From positions 26,016-90,015 of the forward strand of contig CAAGLY010000013.1 of assembly GCA_900770925.1 (NCBI GenBank): a stretch of DNA of 64,000 bases, written 5' to 3'. The position numbers and the translations under genes were made by a program. Numbering within the stretch: position 1 is the stretch's first letter; each line of letters opens with the position of its first letter. Positions 59,139 through 64,000 of the stretch are shown piece after piece. Origin of the DNA: Bacilli bacterium (GTDB taxonomy: Bacteria; Bacillota_I; Bacilli_A; RFN20; CAG-288). The notes under the pieces were generated by a model. That model was not told where the DNA came from. It was given only the letters and a program-made list of their open reading frames with translations, and searched no databases.

Positions 59139-59405
59139 TCATAAATCGGACCTTCTCTCTAATATGGAATCAATCTCTTTCAGCTTTTCTTCCTTCTCTT
59201 TTTCGGTCTCGGCATGCCTGACACAGTGACTAAGGTGGGCAGAAACGATTTCCTGATTAACATGCTTAAGAATCGATATGGTAGACAGAAGCTGATTCGA
59301 GATATCGATGCAGTAGCTATTATTCTCAATCCTCTTCTGGATTCCATCCATCTGTCCCTTGGCAATGGCAAGCTGATGGGAGATTTTCTTCTTATCTGCC
59401 TGCAT
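59139..59405 (-). CDS. csoR: CsoR-family copper-sensing repressor
   Basis: All-helical repressor that leaves DNA when Cu(I) binds. The Cys-His-Cys copper site is visible: C32 in SYCIDI, His in SAHLSHC and the following Cys. KGQMDGIQKMIE is the family start, with the second Met encoded by AGG (59331-59333). 88 aa is normal. It is the last gene of copA-copZ-csoR and probably regulates this operon through the palindrome at 62260. Confidence 0.92.
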   Translation of the reverse strand: MQADKKKISHQLAIAKGQMDGIQKRIENNSYCIDISNQLLSTISILKHVNQEIVSAHLSHCVRHAETEKEKEEKLKEIDSILERRSDL

Positions 59406-59406
59406 C

Positions 59407-59631
59407 TTACTTGGTAAGAGAATCGAACTGGAAACCAGCTTCTTCTACTGCCTTCTTGGCATCTGCTTCGCTGATTCCGTCGAGAGAGAGGACAACCGCT
59501 TCCTTCTTAACGTGATCTGCTTTAACAGAAGTAACACCTTTGATTTCTTTCAGTTTTGATTCGACTTCATGTTCGCAGCCACAGCACTTCCTTCCCGTAA
59601 CAGCAACAACCTGTTTGACTTCCTGACTCAT
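59407..59631 (-). CDS. copZ: copper chaperone CopZ
   Basis: 74-aa heavy-metal-associated domain that carries Cu(I) to CopA. The metal loop reads GMKCCGC when AGG (59590-59592) is taken as Met; the standard code would give GRKC. There are three Cys in or next to the loop. It lies 12 bp after copA and 1 bp before csoR. Confidence 0.92.
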   Translation of the reverse strand: MSQEVKQVVAVTGRKCCGCEHEVESKLKEIKGVTSVKADHVKKEAVVLSLDGISEADAKKAVEEAGFQFDSLTK

Positions 59632-59643
59632 TTCATTTTCCTC

Positions 59644-62238
59644 CTATTTCTGAATCATTTCCGGATTATATCCAGCATTCTTCACGACCTCTAATAACTT
59701 AGAATCTTTCACTTCTTTATCGAGATTGATTGTAACCGTCTTTGTCGTCAAATCAATATCAACACTACTGACACCATCCATCTTCCTTAAGGCATCTGTT
59801 ATTGTTTTCACACAATGCTGACACCTCCTATCCGGAACCTTCCTTTCCTTATTGAGAAAGGATTTATCCTTCGTTTTCTCAGTAATCCAGGAAGGAACAG
59901 GAGTACCTTTCTTCTTCCTCTTCTCCTTCTTGTTTAAGGAAACAAAATTCAGTCGCAAAGCATTCCTGCAGACCGTAAAGCTAGAGAGTGCCCTTGCAGC
60001 AGCACCCATCCATGGACGGACTTTTGCTAATCCGACAGCCGAGAAGACACCAGCAGCAAGAGGAATCCTGATTACATTATAGATGAACGCCCAGAAGAGA
60101 TTCTCTTTAATGTTCTTCCGTGTCTTATTCGAAATACGGACTGCTTTCACAACATCCATAAGCGATGACTTCCTTAAGACGACATCCGAGGATTCCCTAG
60201 CGATATCACTGCCAGACTTAACCGCCAAGGAAACATCGGCAGCCGCTAAGGCAGGAGCATCATTGATACCGTCTCCGATCCTCGCCACCCTGCCTTCCTT
60301 CTTCAGCTGAGTGATAATCCTACGCTTATCCTGAGGAAGCCTCTCTGCGTAGTAATAATCAATACCGACTTCCTTAGCTACCTGCTTAGCTGCCCTCTCA
60401 TTATCCCCGGTCAGCCTAATGGGAGTGACTCCTAAGTCTTTTAGCTGAGCAATTGCTTCCTTAGCTTCTTCCTTAATCGCATCGGAGATACCGATTAATC
60501 CGATCCTCTCTCCGTCATAGGAGAAGCAGAGCCTTGTCCTTCCCTTTTCTAAGAGGGAATCTGCTTTTGCCTTCCAGTCTTCCTTCCTGTATCCAAGTTC
60601 CCTCCTTGCCTTCCTGCTAAGGCCAAGGATTTCTTTCCCGTCTATGGTTCCCTTCACTCCTTTTCCGGGAAGTGCCGTGAAGGAAGTGACTTCCTTCAGG
60701 ACTGTTTTCTTCTCTTCTCCGTAGAGGACAACCGGTTTTGATAAAGGATGAGAGCTCTTTTTTTCTAAAGAGCAGGCTAAGGAAAGAAAATCTCCCTCCT
60801 TCCAGCCTTCTTTCAGGATAACCTGATTAACCATCGGCTTACCTTTTGTCATCGTTCCGGTCTTATCAAAAAGAGCAAACTTAATCTGACCAGTCGCTTC
60901 CCTAGCTGAGGCAGTCTTGAAGAGAATACCGTTTCTAGCTGCTTTACCGTTTCCTGCCCTGATTGCGACCGGAGTAGCCAAGCCTAAGGCACAGGGACAG
61001 GAGATAACCAGAACCGATATTGCCCGTTCTAAGGAATAGGATAAAAGAGTCACCTGACCAGAGAAGGTATCCTGGACAAACTCTTTTCCGAAGATCCTCC
61101 ATCCGGCAAAAACAAGGACAGAAAGGATAAGGACAACCGGAACAAAGACGGCAGAAACCTTATCCGCCCTTCTTGAGAGCTTTGTCTTTGTTCCGCTTGC
61201 CTGTTCCACCCTGTCCACAATCTGATGGAGAGTTGTCTCCTTTCCGACCTTGGTTGCATTGCAGACTAGAGTTCCGTTCTGATTGATTGTGGCGCAGGAG
61301 ACATGGCTTCCGATCGTCTTATCTACCGGAAGAGATTCACCGGTCAGATAGGATTCATCCACGGAAGAAGTTCCTTCTAGGACCGTTCCGTCCACAGGGA
61401 ACGTCTCTCCAGGACGGACAATGAAGGTGTTGTTGACTAAGACATCCTCGCTATCCACGATTTTTTCCTGTCCGTTGACTAAGATACAGGCTTGCTTCGG
61501 GGCCCTTTTCAGTAAGGAACGGATAGCACTGCTTGTCTTTCCTTTGGAATAGGATTCCAGGAACTTTCCGATTGTAATAAGAGCAGGTACCCTTCCAGAG
61601 GTTTCAAAGCTCAGGTTCCTGCTTAAACGCCTAAGACGCCTTGAATCAATACTTCCCTCCTGATAAGAAGCAAGCCTGAAGAAAAAGACAACTAAGGAAT
61701 AAAGGAAGGAGATACCAGATCCGACACAGATCAGAGTATCCCTGTTCGGTCCGCCATGGAAGAGAGAACGGATACCGGAAAGATAGAACTCTTTATTGAT
61801 TATCCTGATTGTTAAAGCCAGACACCTAAGCGTGAATCCGATTAACAGCGGATTCTCGCCGAAGGAACCAAGAGGCCAGACGACTCGGTTATAGTCCCTA
61901 TTGAACCTATAAGCCCTACTAATATAGAAAAGAGGAATCAGAAGGATAATAGAAGAAATAAGACGGAAAAGAAGATGCTTGGTTTCCTGATCCTGGTTCT
62001 TTTCCCTCTTACCTGCTTTTTTATCCTTATCCGAACAGGCACCATAGCCGGCATCTTTCACTGCCTTCCTGATCTTTTCGGCATCGCAAGGAGAATCATA
62101 AATGACATTCCTTGAGTTTGTCCTTAGATTCACATCGGCTTCCTTCACGCCCTGCACCTTCTGGACTGCCTTCTGAATGTGACTTGCACAGGAAGAGCAG
62201 GTCCTGCCCGTAAGAGAAAACTTTTCTTTGATTTCCAT
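59644..62238 (-). CDS. copA: copper-exporting P1B-type ATPase with N- and C-terminal metal-binding domains
   Basis: 864 aa. HMA domain 1 at about 5-70 with GMTCSSCA (Met is AGG, 62203-62205); membrane helices; GGPNMDTL near 166 (AGG, 61741-61743); phosphatase loop LTGES; ion site [15 protein letters not shown]; phosphorylation site [28 protein letters not shown] (AGG, 60280-60282); AAAMALSS (AGG, 59992-59994). A further HMA domain with a PDMMCQHCV loop stands at the C-terminus (about 800-864), an arrangement less common than N-terminal tandem domains. It exports Cu(I). Ribosome site GGAAAGG. Confidence 0.96.
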   Translation of the reverse strand: MEIKEKFSLTGRTCSSCASHIQKAVQKVQGVKEADVNLRTNSRNVIYDSPCDAEKIRKAVKDAGYGACSDKDKKAGKREKNQDQETKHLLFRLISSIILLIPLFYISRAYRFNRDYNRVVWPLGSFGENPLLIGFTLRCLALTIRIINKEFYLSGIRSLFHGGPNRDTLICVGSGISFLYSLVVFFFRLASYQEGSIDSRRLRRLSRNLSFETSGRVPALITIGKFLESYSKGKTSSAIRSLLKRAPKQACILVNGQEKIVDSEDVLVNNTFIVRPGETFPVDGTVLEGTSSVDESYLTGESLPVDKTIGSHVSCATINQNGTLVCNATKVGKETTLHQIVDRVEQASGTKTKLSRRADKVSAVFVPVVLILSVLVFAGWRIFGKEFVQDTFSGQVTLLSYSLERAISVLVISCPCALGLATPVAIRAGNGKAARNGILFKTASAREATGQIKFALFDKTGTMTKGKPMVNQVILKEGWKEGDFLSLACSLEKKSSHPLSKPVVLYGEEKKTVLKEVTSFTALPGKGVKGTIDGKEILGLSRKARRELGYRKEDWKAKADSLLEKGRTRLCFSYDGERIGLIGISDAIKEEAKEAIAQLKDLGVTPIRLTGDNERAAKQVAKEVGIDYYYAERLPQDKRRIITQLKKEGRVARIGDGINDAPALAAADVSLAVKSGSDIARESSDVVLRKSSLMDVVKAVRISNKTRKNIKENLFWAFIYNVIRIPLAAGVFSAVGLAKVRPWMGAAARALSSFTVCRNALRLNFVSLNKKEKRKKKGTPVPSWITEKTKDKSFLNKERKVPDRRCQHCVKTITDALRKMDGVSSVDIDLTTKTVTINLDKEVKDSKLLEVVKNAGYNPEMIQK

Positions 62239-62259
62239 CGATTAGGCCTTTCCATTACT

Positions 62260-62278
62260 TATACCCCCTATGGGTATA
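62260..62278. promoter_or_regulatory. CsoR-type operator
   Basis: The near-palindrome TATACCC CCTA TGGGTATA lies just after the copA -10 box, over the likely transcription start. Its GTATACCC-type arms agree with CsoR operators of copper operons. Confidence 0.75.
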
Positions 62279-62285
62279 CACAGAT

Positions 62286-62313
62286 ACTATACTCTTCTTT
62301 TTCCGGATTTCAA
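62286..62313 (-). promoter_or_regulatory. promoter of copA-copZ-csoR
   Basis: On the minus strand TTGAAA, a 16-base spacer and TATAGT, about 48 bases before the copA start codon and directly upstream of the operator. Confidence 0.65.
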
Positions 62314-62376
62314 TTCTTCCGCATTCTTGTTTATTCCTACCGGAAAAGGTAGAATAGCAGCAGATTTTTGATTCTT

Positions 62377-63846
62377 ATGGCAAATCTTCTAATCGATGAC
62401 GAAATAGAGAAAAGAAAACAGCACCACAAGGATATAGGGATAAGTCTCCTCTTTTTTATTGCTACCCTGCTTCTTCCTATACTGACTGTCGGAAAGCTCT
62501 CCTTCAACAGGGAAGATAACGGTCTCCGTTTCTTTGAACGTTTCGGATTCAAAGCCTATGAGGCTCCCTCTCCTATCATCTTTATTCCGACGATTATCCT
62601 TTGGCTAATTATCTATATCATCCTATTTAAATATAGGTCAAAGAGAAAGCCGATCAACCGTTTATCGGTAGTCATCCTTTCCTGTTTTATCGTCTATTGG
62701 TTTGTCTCTCTATTCAGCTTTCCTTTCGGAAGCAGGAGCTATGTCATCCAGCAAGTAGAGGGACAGAAACTAGTTCTTACCTTCCAAGGCTTCAGCATCT
62801 ATGCCCGTATTACCGAGTTTGTCTATGATAGCCTCTTTGCCATCTACTTCCTTTTTACCTTCAATTATGCAAAAAATCTTCCTTTCTTCTCAAAAAAGTT
62901 GCTTGTCTTTATTCTTAAATTGTTAATCGGACTAAGCGTTGCTACAATTCTTTATTCTATTGCCTTTGAAAAAGAAGCGCTGCACCAATCAGCAAGCCTT
63001 CTCTTCCATAAAGATTTCACAGCACAGACAACTCCAGTCGTTTCCTTCACCACCAACAAAAACGTAGCCGGATTCTTTGTCAGGCTAGGAGCCATCTCCT
63101 GTATATTGCTCTTCACCAAGAGAGTGAACTTTGTCTATCTCATCATCTATTTCATAAGCATTCTTTATCTGATTCTTATCCGTTCAAAGACTCCGCTTAT
63201 CCTTCTTCTGCTTATCGGATGCCTATACGGAATCTTCTATCCGATTTTCCGCTGGAAAAAAGAAAAAGGATATTCGATCTTCTTTACTATCCTGATATCT
63301 GTAGTTATCCTTTCTGCTCTTAGCCTATGCATAGCAAAAGGAGAAGCCATCAAAAAAGCACTTAACCAGCTTCTTTTCTCCGGAGGAACAATAGGAAGCC
63401 GATACATCCTCATCACCACAGCCTTAGATTTATTCAGAGGACATGAACGCTTCTTTTTGACCGGAATGGGACAGATTCCGTTCACCAACCTCCTCTGCCA
63501 ATACCGGGATATGCTCCAATTACAGGATCCTGTCCGCTATACAAGCCATAATATCCTCAGGGATGACTTCTTAGTCGGCGGTTTATTCAGTGTCCTATTA
63601 GTCATAGCCTTATTGATCTACCTCCTTGTTCTGACTATCCGCCTATTCAAGAAAGATAAAAGGTGGGGAAGGACAACTCTTATCCTATTAGTCACCACCA
63701 CAATCTATTCAACAAGGGAACCAAGAGGTCTCTTCTACAAAGAAGCCAACAGTTTCTTCTTCGTCTTCACTATCCTACTTCCGATTCTCTTCCTTTCCGG
63801 CTTAGATAGCATCCGGAAAGAAATCCTCACGAAAGACTTACTCTAA
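62377..63846 (+). CDS. O-antigen ligase-like (Wzy_C) membrane protein
   Basis: 489 aa with about ten to twelve membrane helices, starting at ATG 62377 (a TTG three codons earlier is less likely). A large hydrophilic loop near 225-240 and a second one near 350-400 containing GMGQIPFTNLL and then SHNILMDDFLVGGLF (Met from AGG), which matches the HN...L...GxxG pattern of the Wzy/WaaL family. Such proteins polymerise or ligate cell-surface glycans. No glycosyltransferase genes are adjacent in the window. The family fit is moderate. Confidence 0.7.
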   Translation: MANLLIDDEIEKRKQHHKDIGISLLFFIATLLLPILTVGKLSFNREDNGLRFFERFGFKAYEAPSPIIFIPTIILWLIIYIILFKYRSKRKPINRLSVVILSCFIVYWFVSLFSFPFGSRSYVIQQVEGQKLVLTFQGFSIYARITEFVYDSLFAIYFLFTFNYAKNLPFFSKKLLVFILKLLIGLSVATILYSIAFEKEALHQSASLLFHKDFTAQTTPVVSFTTNKNVAGFFVRLGAISCILLFTKRVNFVYLIIYFISILYLILIRSKTPLILLLLIGCLYGIFYPIFRWKKEKGYSIFFTILISVVILSALSLCIAKGEAIKKALNQLLFSGGTIGSRYILITTALDLFRGHERFFLTGMGQIPFTNLLCQYRDMLQLQDPVRYTSHNILRDDFLVGGLFSVLLVIALLIYLLVLTIRLFKKDKRWGRTTLILLVTTTIYSTREPRGLFYKEANSFFFVFTILLPILFLSGLDSIRKEILTKDLL

Positions 63847-63891
63847 GCCTTCTCCGCCACATCCGCTTCTAAACTCTCTATGAGAACAAAA

Positions 63892-63936
63892 CCGATGATT
63901 GAATCATCGGGTGGCTAGCCCACGGGCTAGCCTTTT
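63892..63936 (+). terminator. double hairpin after the O-antigen ligase-like gene
   Basis: CCGATGATT g AATCATCGG followed by GGCTAGCC cacg GGCTAGCC and TTTT. The second stem with its T run acts as a terminator. Confidence 0.75.
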
Positions 63937-64000
63937 CCTATACGCAGATGCTAACATATCATCATGCAACCGCGCCGTTATCCGCATTCGGACTTCGCAA

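Noticed and set aside
58802..59221. A plus-strand frame containing a KTEQ repeat
   Set aside because: The repeat comes from the 12-bp tandem DNA array, and most of the frame is antisense to the AlbA_2 gene and csoR.
1..64000. Possible recoding of UGA or of CGG/CGA as well
   Set aside because: UGA ends several well-bounded genes (hypB, galK, ylbF), and CGG and CGA occur at conserved Arg positions (PGRVNL of GalK, NALRL of CopA), so only AGG appears changed.
1..64000. The alternative that AGG encodes leucine or isoleucine
   Set aside because: Some positions would fit Leu, but the strictest ones (GMxCxxC, GIMDQF, VAMIGDG, KVMRREL, DLDMPG, GYGMTETS) are specific for Met.
1..64000. CRISPR array or cas genes
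   Set aside because: No regularly spaced repeats with unique spacers exist. The only repeat groups are the 52-bp pair and the 12-bp tandem array.

Overview
The window looks like a chromosomal piece of a low-to-medium GC member of the Bacilli (Firmicutes), probably an uncultured gut lineage. Support: an Spx-type regulator, RNase J, Maf, the ylbF-rsmD-coaD gene order known from Bacillus, RqcH, type III glutamine synthetase, CsoR/CopZ/CopA, class II GalT, Lgt with several lipoproteins, and dense, mostly operonic gene packing. The main result is that the genetic code is not standard. AGG falls repeatedly on positions that protein families keep as methionine (sometimes Leu/Ile), while CGN and AGA fall on the conserved arginines, often in the same motif. 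Examples are the Met of GMxCxxC in all three copper-binding domains, VAMIGDG, GIMDQF of GalK, GRSMExN of RNase J, KVMRREL of TcdA and GMSPxxYR of AraC proteins. UGA, UAA and UAG all act as stops. I read AGG as Met. A recoding of AGG from Arg to Met has been reported for a clade of uncultivated Bacilli (codon-reassignment screen by Shulgina and Eddy, 2021, from memory); this window appears to belong to such a genome. Every standard-code translation therefore carries false Arg residues.

Layout. 0-13 kb: housekeeping genes (Spx-like, CYTH, NadK, Maf, RNase J, peptide deformylase, ylbF-rsmD-coaD-hypB, a membrane thioredoxin-like protein, tRNA-Thr, RqcH) plus a lipoprotein group headed by a 43-residue secreted peptide. 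13-23 kb: a 33-residue small protein with its own promoter, long leader and terminator; GlnN; a CPBP protease; Lgt; an AlbA_2/Schlafen-type protein gene bounded by two almost identical 52-bp palindromic repeats; and a divergent PlsX-like protein. 23.5-35.4 kb: galactose uptake and use. An Mgl-type ABC importer is encoded next to a second sugar-binding lipoprotein in one operon with a YesM/YesN two-component system, followed by galK and galT. 35.5-47.4 kb: an intracellular rhamnoside operon (AraC regulator, GH3 glucosidase, GPH symporter, GH78 rhamnosidase, RhaB, RhaA, RhaD).

47.5-64 kb: TcdA, an aldose epimerase, a fatty-acid locus (an FAD enzyme resembling polyenoic fatty acid isomerase, divergent from an acyl-activating enzyme, an acyl carrier protein and an acyl-ACP thioesterase), galE with a nucleotidyltransferase, a DUF697-type membrane protein, a second AlbA_2 protein behind a 12-bp tandem repeat, a CsoR-controlled copper operon (copA-copZ-csoR), and an O-antigen-ligase-like membrane protein.

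Together the genes suggest a host-associated scavenger that imports galactose and plant rhamnosyl-glucosides and handles external fatty acids. Catabolite control is suggested by cre-like sites before three or four operons. Several promoters sit so close to the start codon that the mRNA would be leaderless. Both sugar importers carry unusual charged, coiled-coil-like extensions.
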